DNA of 64,000 nt from contig NZ_CP045318.1 in the NCBI RefSeq assembly GCF_009363255.1, positions 472,001 to 536,000 of the forward strand, written 5' to 3'. The notes under the pieces were generated by a model, which was not told the DNA's origin, did no database searches, and worked only from the letters and a program-made list of their open reading frames with translations. A program made the position numbers and the translations under genes. This DNA comes from Roseivivax sp. THAF197b (GTDB lineage: Bacteria > Pseudomonadota > Alphaproteobacteria > Rhodobacterales > Rhodobacteraceae). This document shows, piece by piece, positions 8,445 through 16,321 of the stretch (positions are counted from its first letter, which is position 1; each line of letters starts with the position of its first letter).

Positions 8445-9623
8445 ATGGCCCGTAACGATTATATCTTCACCTCCGAGTCCGTCTCGGAGGGGCATCCCGA
8501 CAAAGTGTGCGACCGGATCTCCGACGCGATCCTCGATGCGCTTCTGGCCGAGGATCCGCTGGCGCGCGTCGCCTGCGAGACCTTCGCCACCACCGACCGC
8601 GTGGTGATCGGCGGCGAGGTCGGGCTGACCGATCAGGACAAGCTCGCCGAATACATGGAGCGGATCCCCGACATCACGCGCGACTGTATCCGCGACATCG
8701 GGTACGAGCAGGACAAGTTCCACTGGAACACCTGCGAGATCACCAATCTCCTGCACGAGCAATCGGCCCATATCGCGCAAGGTGTGACGGGCGAGCGCGG
8801 CGACGAGGGTGCCGGCGATCAGGGCATCATGTTCGGCTATGCGACGAACGAAACGGACGCGCTGATGCCTGCTCCGATCCAGTTCAGCCACGCGATCCTG
8901 CGGCGTCTCGCCGAGGTGCGCAAATCGGGCCAGGAGCCGCTTCTGCGGCCCGACGCCAAGACCCAGCTTTCGGTGCGCTACGAGAACGGCAAGCCCGTGG
9001 GCGTCACGCAGATCGTGCTCTCGACGCAGCACGCGGATGACAGCCAGAGTTCCGCCGATATCCGCGCCATCGTGGAGCCTTACATCCGCGAAGTGCTGCC
9101 CGAAGGCTGGATCAGCGGCGAGACGGAATGGTGGGTGAACCCCACCGGCACCTTCGTGATCGGGGGCCCCGACGGCGATGCGGGCCTGACGGGCCGCAAG
9201 ATCATCGTCGACACCTATGGCGGTGCGGCGCCCCATGGCGGTGGCGCGTTCTCGGGCAAGGACCCGACCAAGGTGGACCGCTCGGCGGCTTACGCGGCGC
9301 GCTATCTGGCGAAGAACGTGGTCGCGGCGGGCCTCGCGGAGCGCTGCACCATCCAACTGTCTTATGCCATCGGCGTGGCCAAGCCCCTGTCCATTTATTG
9401 CGACACGTTCGGCACCGGCGAGGTGGACGCGGCGGCCATCGAGCGCGCGATCCCAAAGGTCATGGACCTCACCCCGCGCGGCATCCGCACGCATCTGGAC
9501 CTCAACAAGCCCATCTATGCCCGCACGGCGGCTTACGGCCATTTCGGGCGGGAGCCTGATGCGGATGGCGGCTTTTCGTGGGAGAAGACGGACCTGGCCG
9601 AGGCGCTCGCACGCGAGACCTGA
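8445..9623 (+). CDS. metK: S-adenosylmethionine synthetase
   Basis: MetK makes S-adenosylmethionine from methionine and ATP. The 392-residue protein begins with [16 protein letters not shown], contains the family hexapeptide GAGDQG, and has the glycine-rich [19 protein letters not shown] region. The ATG at 8445 follows GGAG (8433-8436) at 8 bases. A GTG at 8415 is in frame but lies inside the riboswitch stem, so it is not the start. Expression is probably controlled translationally by the upstream SAM/SAH riboswitch. The gene is followed by a hairpin at 9652-9672. Confidence 0.97.
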   Translation: MARNDYIFTSESVSEGHPDKVCDRISDAILDALLAEDPLARVACETFATTDRVVIGGEVGLTDQDKLAEYMERIPDITRDCIRDIGYEQDKFHWNTCEITNLLHEQSAHIAQGVTGERGDEGAGDQGIMFGYATNETDALMPAPIQFSHAILRRLAEVRKSGQEPLLRPDAKTQLSVRYENGKPVGVTQIVLSTQHADDSQSSADIRAIVEPYIREVLPEGWISGETEWWVNPTGTFVIGGPDGDAGLTGRKIIVDTYGGAAPHGGGAFSGKDPTKVDRSAAYAARYLAKNVVAAGLAERCTIQLSYAIGVAKPLSIYCDTFGTGEVDAAAIERAIPKVMDLTPRGIRTHLDLNKPIYARTAAYGHFGREPDADGGFSWEKTDLAEALARET

Positions 9624-9651
9624 GCGCGGCGCAGGTCTTGAGATCGGGAGC

Positions 9652-9672
9652 GAGGGGGCTGTCTGCCCCCTC
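9652..9672. repeat. GC hairpin in a Rhodobacteraceae-type intergenic element
   Basis: GAGGGGGC (9652-9659) and GCCCCCTC (9665-9672) form a perfect 8-bp stem with a 5-base loop, 29 bases after metK. The following bases (CCCCCGAGAGGTATTTT) resemble a short element I recall seeing dispersed after genes in Rhodobacteraceae genomes. Only one copy is visible here. It may work as a transcript end or stabiliser. Confidence 0.5.
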
Positions 9673-9764
9673 ACACTCCCCCGAGAGGTATTTTCGGTCC
9701 GGTCGTGACAGGGGGGCTGCGCTTTTTCGGGCGTCGGGCTTGAATGGGCGGCGTGGAAGCCGTC

Positions 9765-10484
9765 TCAGATCAGCCGTTCGCCCCGCAATCGCAGGAAGAG
9801 GCTTTCCTCGTCATCGTTGCGAAAGAACGGGACCGAGCTCGGCGGGGCGGGATCGGCGGCGCGGGCCGCGATTTCGGCCAGGACCACTTCGGTGATGAAG
9901 GGCATGTCGAGGGCGCGCACCTCGTCCAGCGCAACCCATCTGAGATGCGACAGCTCGTCCGAGGCCGCGCTGAAATCGTCGGGATCCGAGGCCAGCGCAT
10001 CCGCATCCGCCAGAAAGAAGCGCGCGTCAAAGCGGCGCGGGCGCCCCGGCGGTGTGATCGCGCGAAAGACGAATTGCAGCGCCTCGGCGGAGGGGCGGTG
10101 CCCGGTCGCCGCGAAATCGCGCCAATCGGCGGGCGGGTCCGGCCAATCGCCCGGCGCGCCGAGGATCTGACCGGTCTCCTCGAACAATTCGCGGATCGCG
10201 GTCAGGGGAAGGGCTGCGGCGATGTCGGGCGGGCTGTCCTCCGCAAGGCGGTCGCGGCAGAGATCGGAAAGGCCGCGGGCCAGCGGCACGGACCCGTCAC
10301 CGGGATCGCGCGCCCCGCCCGGAAAGACGAATTTCGACGGCATGAAGACCGCCTTGGCGCCGCGCTGCCCCATCAGGACATGGGGGCGTGTCGCGCGATC
10401 GCGCAGGACGATCACGGTGGCAGCATCGCGCAGGGCGGATTTGTCTTGCGGGGCCGGTGTCGCGCCCGCGGCGTTGTCGGTCAT
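9765..10484 (-). CDS. NUDIX hydrolase
   Basis: A 239-residue cytoplasmic NUDIX protein. The Nudix box is split: the glycine-rich part (FPGGARDPGD) is at about residues 53-62 and the metal-binding RELFEETG at about 98-105, an insertion typical of the NUDT19-like/CoA-pyrophosphatase side of the family. It probably hydrolyses a nucleoside diphosphate linked to another moiety; the substrate cannot be predicted. It lies 40 bases downstream of the DUF983 gene in the same direction, so the two may be co-transcribed. Confidence 0.85.
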   Translation of the reverse strand: MTDNAAGATPAPQDKSALRDAATVIVLRDRATRPHVLMGQRGAKAVFMPSKFVFPGGARDPGDGSVPLARGLSDLCRDRLAEDSPPDIAAALPLTAIRELFEETGQILGAPGDWPDPPADWRDFAATGHRPSAEALQFVFRAITPPGRPRRFDARFFLADADALASDPDDFSAASDELSHLRWVALDEVRALDMPFITEVVLAEIAARAADPAPPSSVPFFRNDDEESLFLRLRGERLI

Positions 10485-10524
10485 GCCTCATCCTGCCTTG
10501 CGGCGCGCCGCGCATGGGGGCCGG

Positions 10525-10917
10525 TCAGGTCTCGTCGCTGCCGAAGCCGTGCATGCCGCGCGCCCATTGGAACGCGACGATCGCGCCTTTCAATCGAGGC
10601 AGAAGGTAGAGGGAAAGGCCAATGCAGCCAACCGCAAAGATCGTGAAAAGCACGAGCGGCTCGGGGCGCCAGGTCTCGAACACGATCAGCAGAAGCGGCG
10701 CCATCAGGTGGCCGACGATCAGGATCGTCAGGTAGGCCGGGCCGTCATCCGCGCGGTGGTGATGCAGATCCTCGCGGCAGACCGGGCACCGGTCGCGCAC
10801 TTTCAGATATCCCGACAAAAGCGGTCCGGTGCCGCAATTGGGGCAGCGCATGCGCCAGCCTTTCAGGAGGGCAGGCCATGTTTCACGGGCCTCATGGGTC
10901 TCTTGGGCGGGCTGCAT
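10525..10917 (-). CDS. DUF983 membrane protein with zinc-ribbon-like N-terminus
   Basis: A 130-residue protein of the DUF983 family. Residues 25-28 (CPNC) and 44-47 (CPVC) form two CxxC pairs, a zinc-ribbon-like arrangement before two membrane helices (about residues 61-80 and 88-107). The start at 10917 is chosen because the family begins shortly before the first CxxC; the longer in-frame extension upstream runs into GC-rich non-family sequence. No function is established for the family. It is followed by the NUDIX gene. Confidence 0.8.
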   Translation of the reverse strand: MQPAQETHEARETWPALLKGWRMRCPNCGTGPLLSGYLKVRDRCPVCREDLHHHRADDGPAYLTILIVGHLMAPLLLIVFETWRPEPLVLFTIFAVGCIGLSLYLLPRLKGAIVAFQWARGMHGFGSDET

Positions 10918-11149
10918 CTGATCTCCGGAAGCTTGCGACTCGGCGAATATGCCCCCCCGCGGCCTGCGCTTAAAGGGTGCAGATGGTCCTTGCGGCTGGA
11001 TGTCGCGAATAAAACCCGGCCATCCGCACAGCGTTCCAACTTTTTTCGACGGGTTTCGCGGGCAGGCCCGTGAAAGGGATGTGCGTCGGACAGAGAGGCC
11101 AAAGCGGACCATCTGGGCGCGGCGCTGAACAATAGACAGGAGAGCCTTA

Positions 11150-11641
11150 ATGACAAAGGGCAACACCAAGACCGCCATCCTCGCCCTGCTGATCGCAGGC
11201 ATTGCCGTGACTGCCAACGCGCAGGATACGACACGTCCCGAAAAGGCACGCGGCGCGGGCTTTGCGCAAATCGACGCCGATCAGGACGGGCGCGTGACCG
11301 AGGCCGAGATGATCGCCATGGCCGAGGCGCGCTTCGCGGCACGGGATGCAAATGGCGACGGCGTTCTGAGCAGCGACGAGATCCTCGCCGAGCGTCGTGC
11401 CAAGCAAAGCGACCGGGCCACGCGGATGATCGAGCGGCTGGATAGCGATGGCGACAACGCCCTCAGCTTCGCGGAAATCTCCGAGCGACGCGATCCCGCA
11501 GAGCTTTTCGCGCGGCTTGATGCGAACGAGGACGGCGCTGTCAGCGAAGAGGAATTCGCAGCGCTGAAAAAGATGCGCGGACATCGCGGGGCCGACCGGG
11601 ACGGCCATAGTGGCCGGGGCCACGGCAAAGCGCGCAATTGA
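11150..11641 (+). CDS. Exported EF-hand protein
   Basis: A 163-residue protein with a Sec signal peptide (residues 1-24, ending TANA) and four EF-hand calcium loops at residues 42-53, 66-77, 98-109 and 124-135, each with the DxDxDG pattern or a close variant. The tail is His/Gly/Lys rich. It is predicted to be a periplasmic calcium-binding protein. It sits immediately before an ECF sigma factor gene and its accessory genes, separated by 66 bases containing a strong hairpin, so it may be a target or partner of that regulon. Confidence 0.85.
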   Translation: MTKGNTKTAILALLIAGIAVTANAQDTTRPEKARGAGFAQIDADQDGRVTEAEMIAMAEARFAARDANGDGVLSSDEILAERRAKQSDRATRMIERLDSDGDNALSFAEISERRDPAELFARLDANEDGAVSEEEFAALKKMRGHRGADRDGHSGRGHGKARN

Positions 11642-11650
11642 TGAACGGGG

Positions 11651-11681
11651 GCGCGCCCTTGCCCGAAAGGGTGGGGCGCGC
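11651..11681 (+). terminator. Hairpin between the EF-hand and sigma factor genes
   Basis: GCGCGCCC (11651-11658) pairs with GGGCGCGC (11674-11681), 9 bases after the EF-hand gene. No T-tract follows, so it may be an attenuator or a transcript-stabilising structure, not a full terminator. Confidence 0.4.
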
Positions 11682-11707
11682 TACCGGCTTGGCAAAGGGT
11701 CGCGGCA

Positions 11708-12286
11708 TTGGCGCTGGATATGATGGGCGAGGAGAGTGACGAAGCGCTTCTGGCGCGGATCGCAGGGGGCGATGCGGCGGCCGCACGGGCGCTCAGCCTG
11801 CGGCTTGCGCCGCGCGTTCTGGCCCATGCCCATCGCATGCTCGGCGACCGGGCCGAGGCCGAGGACGTGACCCAGGAAGCGCTCCTGCGGCTGTGGCGGT
11901 TCGCGCCCGATTGGCGGGACGGGCAGGCCAAGGTCAGCACGTGGCTCTACCGGGTGACGGCGAACCTGTGCATCGACCGGCAGCGCAAGCAGCGGACAAC
12001 CGGCCTCGACGCGGTGCCGGAGGTCGCGGATGACCGGATGAGCGTCGCCGACGAATTGACTGCCCGCGACCGGGCCCGGGCCCTGCAGGAAGCGCTTCTG
12101 GAATTGCCGGATCGGCAGCGCCAGGCGGTGGTTCTGAAACACATAGAAGGCTGCGCAACGCGCGAAATCGCCCAGATCATGGACATCGGGCCAAGGGCGG
12201 CGGAGAGTCTGATCGCGCGGGGACGGCGGGCGCTGGACGCCCGGTTGAGCGGGCGACGCGAGGAGTTGGGATATGGCGAAGACTGA
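11708..12286 (+). CDS. ECF-type RNA polymerase sigma factor
   Basis: A 192-residue sigma-70 family protein. Region 2 is at about residues 35-100 (HRMLGDRAEAEDVTQEALLRLW, which is the region 2.2 core, and WLYRVTANLCIDRQRK) and region 4 at about 120-180 (ELPDRQRQAVVLKHIEG, then EIAQIMDIG). The TTG at 11708 is well placed behind AAAGGG (11694-11699); ATG codons at 11720 and 11723 are alternatives. Its last 14 bases overlap the next gene, which together with the Spy-like gene forms a probable operon. The small downstream membrane protein may be its anti-sigma factor. Confidence 0.9.
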   Translation: MALDMMGEESDEALLARIAGGDAAAARALSLRLAPRVLAHAHRMLGDRAEAEDVTQEALLRLWRFAPDWRDGQAKVSTWLYRVTANLCIDRQRKQRTTGLDAVPEVADDRMSVADELTARDRARALQEALLELPDRQRQAVVLKHIEGCATREIAQIMDIGPRAAESLIARGRRALDARLSGRREELGYGED

Positions 12287-12641
12287 TCGGAATAGCGCGG
12301 GCACGGACCCGCTCGAGGCATATTTCAGCGCGGCCCGGGATCAGCCGATCGAGGCGGAGCCGGATTTCCTGGCGCGCATCGCAGCCGATGCCGAGGCAGC
12401 GGCTTTGGCGCGCCCAGCTAGGCGCCCAAAACCCGGCCTGCTGCGTCAGCTGGGCGAGGCCATCGGCGGATGGCCCGCGCTGACAGGGCTCGTCACGGCG
12501 GGGCTCGCAGGCCTCTGGATCGGGTTCGAGACCCCGGACGGGCTTGCAGCACCGATCGAGGTCTTCTGGACCGGGGCCGAAACGGAGGCGGGCGCCACGC
12601 TGTTCGGATCGGATTACGACACGTTGCTCGGAGAGAGTTGA
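12273..12641 (+). CDS. Small membrane protein, putative anti-sigma factor
   Basis: A 122-residue protein with one membrane helix (about residues 70-87, LTGLVTAGLAGLWIGF). The N-terminal 65 residues are cytoplasmic, acidic then Arg/Pro rich; the C-terminal about 35 residues would be periplasmic. It overlaps the sigma factor gene by 14 bases and has GAGGAG 8 bases before its ATG. The architecture and tight coupling suggest an anti-sigma factor, but no zinc-binding anti-sigma motif (HxxxCxxC) is present. That function is inferred from context only. Confidence 0.7.
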   Translation: MAKTDRNSAGTDPLEAYFSAARDQPIEAEPDFLARIAADAEAAALARPARRPKPGLLRQLGEAIGGWPALTGLVTAGLAGLWIGFETPDGLAAPIEVFWTGAETEAGATLFGSDYDTLLGES

Positions 12642-12644
12642 GAC

Positions 12645-13127
12645 ATGGCCAAGACCCCTTCGAACGGATCTGAGACGCTCGCGGATCGGCCCCGGACACC
12701 GAGGTTCGTGAAGATCATCCTGTTCCTGTCGCTTGCCCTGAACCTCGTGGTTGCGGGGCTGTTTGTGGGGCTCTGGGCCGACAAGGGCCCGCCGCGCCGC
12801 GATGGCGCGCCGACCGGGATCGCGTTCATGCGGGCGCTCGAACCCGAGGATCGGCGCGGCCTTGCCCTGGATCTGCGCGGGATGCGCGAGGCCGACCGCG
12901 CCGCGCAGCGCAGGGAGATCGCGCGCGGGCTGGAGATTTTGCGGAGCGATCCGTTCGAGCCCGAGGCCTTCGTCTCGGTTCTCGACGCGATGGCCGAGCG
13001 TGGCCAGACCTTGCGCCGGATGGGGCAGGACGCCCTTCTCGCCCGTGTGGCCGAGATGTCCCCGGCGGAACGGGCGGCTTATGCCGATCGTCTGGAAGCA
13101 AGGCTGGCGTCGCCGAAACGGCGCTGA
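12645..13127 (+). CDS. Periplasmic heavy-metal-sensor / Spy-CpxP-like protein
   Basis: A 160-residue protein with an N-terminal membrane anchor (about residues 24-44) followed by an Arg- and Glu-rich helical periplasmic domain of the type annotated as metal resistor or Spy/CpxP-like. These proteins act as periplasmic chaperones or stress sensors. It starts 3 bases after the preceding gene, completing a sigma factor/membrane protein/periplasmic protein module. Its last 49 bases overlap the end of the convergent PleD-like gene. Confidence 0.75.
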   Translation: MAKTPSNGSETLADRPRTPRFVKIILFLSLALNLVVAGLFVGLWADKGPPRRDGAPTGIAFMRALEPEDRRGLALDLRGMREADRAAQRREIARGLEILRSDPFEPEAFVSVLDAMAERGQTLRRMGQDALLARVAEMSPAERAAYADRLEARLASPKRR

Positions 13128-14569
13128 GTCTCGATCACAGGCGCAGAAGCGGAGGCCGGGGCAGACGCAGCGTTGCCGTCATTGGCAACGGCGCGCGCGC
13201 GCCGGACCCGCGAGCGACCGTCGGCCTTGGCGCGGTAGAGCGCCCGGTCGGCCTGCGCCAGAAGCTCGGACCCGGAAAGCGTGCTTTCGGGCGCGCATGC
13301 GCTCACTGCGATGCCGATGCTGACGGAAACGGGCACGGTAGTGTCGCCCGTGGGCAAGGGGATCGGCTCGCAGGCAACGGCATCCACGAGCCGTTTGGCC
13401 GTGGCGTCTGCTGTCGCGGGATCGGTATCGGGCAGCAGGATCAGGAATTCCTCGCCACCCAGGCGCGCGATCACATCGGCCCCGCCTAGCCGCGCCTTCA
13501 GGCGTTTGGCGACAGCACGCAGGACCGTATCGCCCACAAGGTGGCCGTGGCGGTCATTGACCCGCTTGAAATGATCCAGATCGGCAATCATCACGCTGCA
13601 TCTCGACCCCGTCCGCGCGGCCATCGTGACCATCTGGTCGAGATTGGGCAGCGCATACCGCCTGTTCCACAAACCGGTCAGCGGATCGACCAGCGCGGCT
13701 TGCAATCCGGTCTGCATCCGCAGCCTGTGGGCCTCGGTTTCGCGGCGGCGTGCGATCAGACGCTCGCACCAGGCCACCAGCTCCTCGGGGCTGCAATCCA
13801 GAAGGATCGCATCATCCGCGCCGAGATCGAGGGCGCGGGTCGCATCCTTCGTCCGGCCGGGCATCGCCCCGAACAGGAAGGCCGCGTTGCGCGTGGCGCC
13901 ATGGGCGCGCAATTCGCTGAGAAGGGCAAGGCTGTGCGCGCTGTCTTCGGGCGTTCCGCACAGAAGATAGAGGTCGGTGGCCACGGGGCTGCCCTCCGCA
14001 CGCAGAACCGCATCCGGTGTTCTATGGGTGACACGCCCGCGCCAGGCCTCGTCAAGCGCACGTTTGAGCGAGGTGGGCAGCCCGTGCGGGTCGGGATGAA
14101 TCAGCGTGAGATGGCCGCAGCCAAGAAACGGCGCCGCGCTTTCCGCAAGCCCCAGCGCCCGATCCGCATCTTCGTACCGTCCCGCTTCGCGGTCGGTGTC
14201 GAGCCTGCGAAAGATGCAACGCAGGCGCGCCAACAGGTAGTCGCGATCAAAGGGCAGGGAGATGGCATCTTCGACCCCGGCTTCGATGGCGCTTTTGCGT
14301 GCCTCGGCGTTGTCGTGAGATTGGATGTAGATGGTGGCGATCTGTTCAGAGGCAGGCAGGTCATTGATGCGTTTGACGAATGGCGCGGGGTCGTTGCCGG
14401 GCAGGCTGTCTCCGAAGATCACGACATGGGGGCGAAAAACCCGTGCGAGCCGCAACGCTTCCTCGGCGCTTTCGGCCTGTTCCGTCTCGTAATATGCAAC
14501 CGTCAGCTTGACGCGCAGCATGGCCCGTGTGGTCGGCCGACTGTCGACGATCAATATCCTACCTGGCAT
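13079..14569 (-). CDS. PleD-like diguanylate cyclase with degenerate receivers
   Basis: A 496-residue protein with the PleD layout: receiver, second receiver-like domain, GGDEF domain. The output domain is intact (DPLTGLWNRRYAL, DLDHFKRVNDRHGH, GGEEF), so cyclic di-GMP synthesis is likely. The first receiver starts ILIVDSRPTTR, where the usual acidic pair is Asp-Ser. At the phospho-acceptor position Gly replaces Asp (VVIFGDSLPG), although an Asp is next to it. The second receiver-like domain is equally divergent. The RxxD inhibitory site before GGEEF reads GGAD, so product feedback may be lost. It is divergent from the DUF3572 gene. The C-terminal tail is Ala/Ser-rich and overlaps the Spy-like gene. 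Confidence 0.88.
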   Translation of the reverse strand: MPGRILIVDSRPTTRAMLRVKLTVAYYETEQAESAEEALRLARVFRPHVVIFGDSLPGNDPAPFVKRINDLPASEQIATIYIQSHDNAEARKSAIEAGVEDAISLPFDRDYLLARLRCIFRRLDTDREAGRYEDADRALGLAESAAPFLGCGHLTLIHPDPHGLPTSLKRALDEAWRGRVTHRTPDAVLRAEGSPVATDLYLLCGTPEDSAHSLALLSELRAHGATRNAAFLFGAMPGRTKDATRALDLGADDAILLDCSPEELVAWCERLIARRRETEAHRLRMQTGLQAALVDPLTGLWNRRYALPNLDQMVTMAARTGSRCSVMIADLDHFKRVNDRHGHLVGDTVLRAVAKRLKARLGGADVIARLGGEEFLILLPDTDPATADATAKRLVDAVACEPIPLPTGDTTVPVSVSIGIAVSACAPESTLSGSELLAQADRALYRAKADGRSRVRRARAVANDGNAASAPASASAPVIETQRRFGDASLASRRSA

Positions 14570-14672
14570 TTAACCGCTCCGATTTGTTCTTTCCCATGGC
14601 GAATGGCTTGTTCGCTGCTGGCGCCCAGTGTTTATGAAAGATGGTTAAAAAAATCTTTCCGACTTGGTGAAA

Positions 14673-14957
14673 ATGGTAGTCTCTCGAGCGAATGCAGAAG
14701 TCATCGGCCTCAAGGCCGTGGGGTGGTTGGCGGCCAATGATGAATTGTTGCCGGTCTTCCTCGGCGCCACCGGCGCGGATGAGGCGCAGTTCCGGGCCGG
14801 GCTGCAGGATCCGCATTTTCAGGGTTCCGTCCTCGACTTCCTGCTGATGGACGATGCCTGGATCTCGGCCTTCTGCGACGCCGAGGCCTTGCCCTATTCC
14901 GCCCCGATGGAGGCCCGCGCGGTCCTTCCGGGCGGCGAGGCCGTGCATTGGACCTGA
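14673..14957 (+). CDS. DUF3572 family protein
   Basis: A 94-residue protein matching DUF3572, a small alphaproteobacterial family of unknown function. Recognisable parts are the alternation of helices near LKAVGWLAAN and the conserved VLDFLLMDDAWISAFCDA. The ATG at 14673 was taken; a TTG at 14664 in frame is possible. It is divergent from the PleD-like gene and overlaps the start of the HAD phosphatase gene by 10 bases. Confidence 0.8.
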   Translation: MVVSRANAEVIGLKAVGWLAANDELLPVFLGATGADEAQFRAGLQDPHFQGSVLDFLLMDDAWISAFCDAEALPYSAPMEARAVLPGGEAVHWT

Positions 14958-15661
14958 GCCTGCCGCCGCCACCGCGCATCGAGGCCATCCTCTTCGACAA
15001 GGACGGCACGCTGTTCGACTTCCGTGCGACCTGGGACGCCTGGGCGCATGACGTCTTCGGCCTGCTGGCCCGCGGCGATGCGGGCCGGAGGAAGGCCTTG
15101 GCCGAGATCGCCCGCTACGATCTGGAGGCGCGCCGCTTTTCGCCCGAGAGCCCCGTGATCGCGGGCAGCAATGACGAGGTCGCGGCGCTGTTTGCCTCCG
15201 TTCTGCCGGACCGCGCGGCGGGTGACATCGCGGACCTTTTGGCCGAGACCGCGGCCGATGTGACCGTGGTGCCGCCGGTGCCCCTCGAGGCCTGCTTGGG
15301 CGGATTGATCGCGCGCGGTCTGCGCCTCGGCGTCATGACCAACGATGCCGAAGCGGTCGCGCATGCGCATTTGCACGCGGCTGGGGTGGGCGGGCTTTTC
15401 GACTTTGTCGCGGGCTGCGATTCAGGCTTCGGGGCGAAACCCGATCCGGCCCCGCTTCTGGCCTTTTCGGACGCGCTGGGCGTGGCGCCGGATGCGGTCG
15501 CCATGGTGGGGGACAGCACGCATGACCTGGTGGCTGCACGCGCGGCCGGGATGGTGCCCGTGGCGGTCCTGACGGGCCTGGCCCAGGGTGCCGAACTTGC
15601 ACCGCATGCGGCTGTGATTTTGCCCGATATCGGCCATCTCGAGGCGTGGCTCTGGCCCTGA
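14948..15661 (+). CDS. HAD-superfamily phosphatase (phosphoglycolate phosphatase-like)
   Basis: A 237-residue HAD hydrolase. The catalytic DKDGT motif is near residue 17, MTNDA corresponds to motif II, the conserved Lys is in FGAKPDP, and MVGDSTHD is motif IV. The helical cap between motifs I and II matches Gph-like phosphatases. The TTG at 14948 is the only start that leaves motif I intact, and it overlaps DUF3572 by 10 bases, implying translational coupling. Substrate unknown; a second, more typical gph lies at 56404-57060. Confidence 0.85.
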   Translation: MDLSLPPPPRIEAILFDKDGTLFDFRATWDAWAHDVFGLLARGDAGRRKALAEIARYDLEARRFSPESPVIAGSNDEVAALFASVLPDRAAGDIADLLAETAADVTVVPPVPLEACLGGLIARGLRLGVMTNDAEAVAHAHLHAAGVGGLFDFVAGCDSGFGAKPDPAPLLAFSDALGVAPDAVAMVGDSTHDLVAARAAGMVPVAVLTGLAQGAELAPHAAVILPDIGHLEAWLWP

Positions 15662-15730
15662 CCGAGCGGCGTTTCTGATTTCTTAACTTCGCGGCCTTAG
15701 ACGTGGCGTCCGGAATGTCCGGAGCCGGGT

Positions 15731-16321
15731 ATGCATGGTCTGATCAACGCAACGCTGCAGTTTTTCGTTGAGGATAATTACGGCCCGGATCGCTGGGCCG
15801 CCGTGGTGCGCAAGGGTGGCCTCAAGACCACCATGTTCGAGACGATGCTGATCTACGAGGATTCCCTGACGGAGAAAATCGTCTCGGCCATCGCGCGGGA
15901 ATTTTCGCGCCGCCCCGAGGCCATTCTCGAAGATGTGGGCATCTACCTCGTCTCGCATCCGAAACGGCAGGCCTTGCGGCGCCTTCTGCGCTTTTCGGGC
16001 AATGATTTCCGCGATTTTCTCTATGCGCTCGACGATCTGCCGGATCGCGTGCGGCTTGCCGTGCCGGATCTCGACCTGCCTGCCGTGACATTGACGGACC
16101 TCGGCGATGATCGCTTCCGGATTTCCTGCCGCTCGCCGTTTTCCGGTGCGGGATGCGTGCTCATGGGGGTTCTGCGGGCCATGGCCGATGATTACGGCGC
16201 GCTCGTCACGCTGGAGCATCACGTGGCCGCCGATGGATGCGATGTTTTCGATATTGCATTGGTCGCCGAAGCTTTCGCGCCGGGCCGCAGCTTCGATCTT
16301 GTGGCGGAGGGACGGGCATGA
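15731..16321 (+). CDS. H-NOX (heme NO-binding) domain protein lacking the proximal His
   Basis: A 196-residue stand-alone H-NOX domain. The N-terminus MHGLINATLQFFVEDNYG and the WAAV, FETML and LEDVG positions fit the family. The heme-ligating His of H-NOX proteins (in the DEVH context of the Thermoanaerobacter protein) aligns by eye with Pro104 here (DDLPDRV). The YxSxR heme-propionate motif reads RISCR (residues 130-134), so the Tyr is also missing. It may not bind heme in the usual way. The gene overlaps the following diguanylate cyclase by 4 bases (ATGA), the standard pairing for an H-NOX that regulates cyclic di-GMP. Confidence 0.88.
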   Translation: MHGLINATLQFFVEDNYGPDRWAAVVRKGGLKTTMFETMLIYEDSLTEKIVSAIAREFSRRPEAILEDVGIYLVSHPKRQALRRLLRFSGNDFRDFLYALDDLPDRVRLAVPDLDLPAVTLTDLGDDRFRISCRSPFSGAGCVLMGVLRAMADDYGALVTLEHHVAADGCDVFDIALVAEAFAPGRSFDLVAEGRA

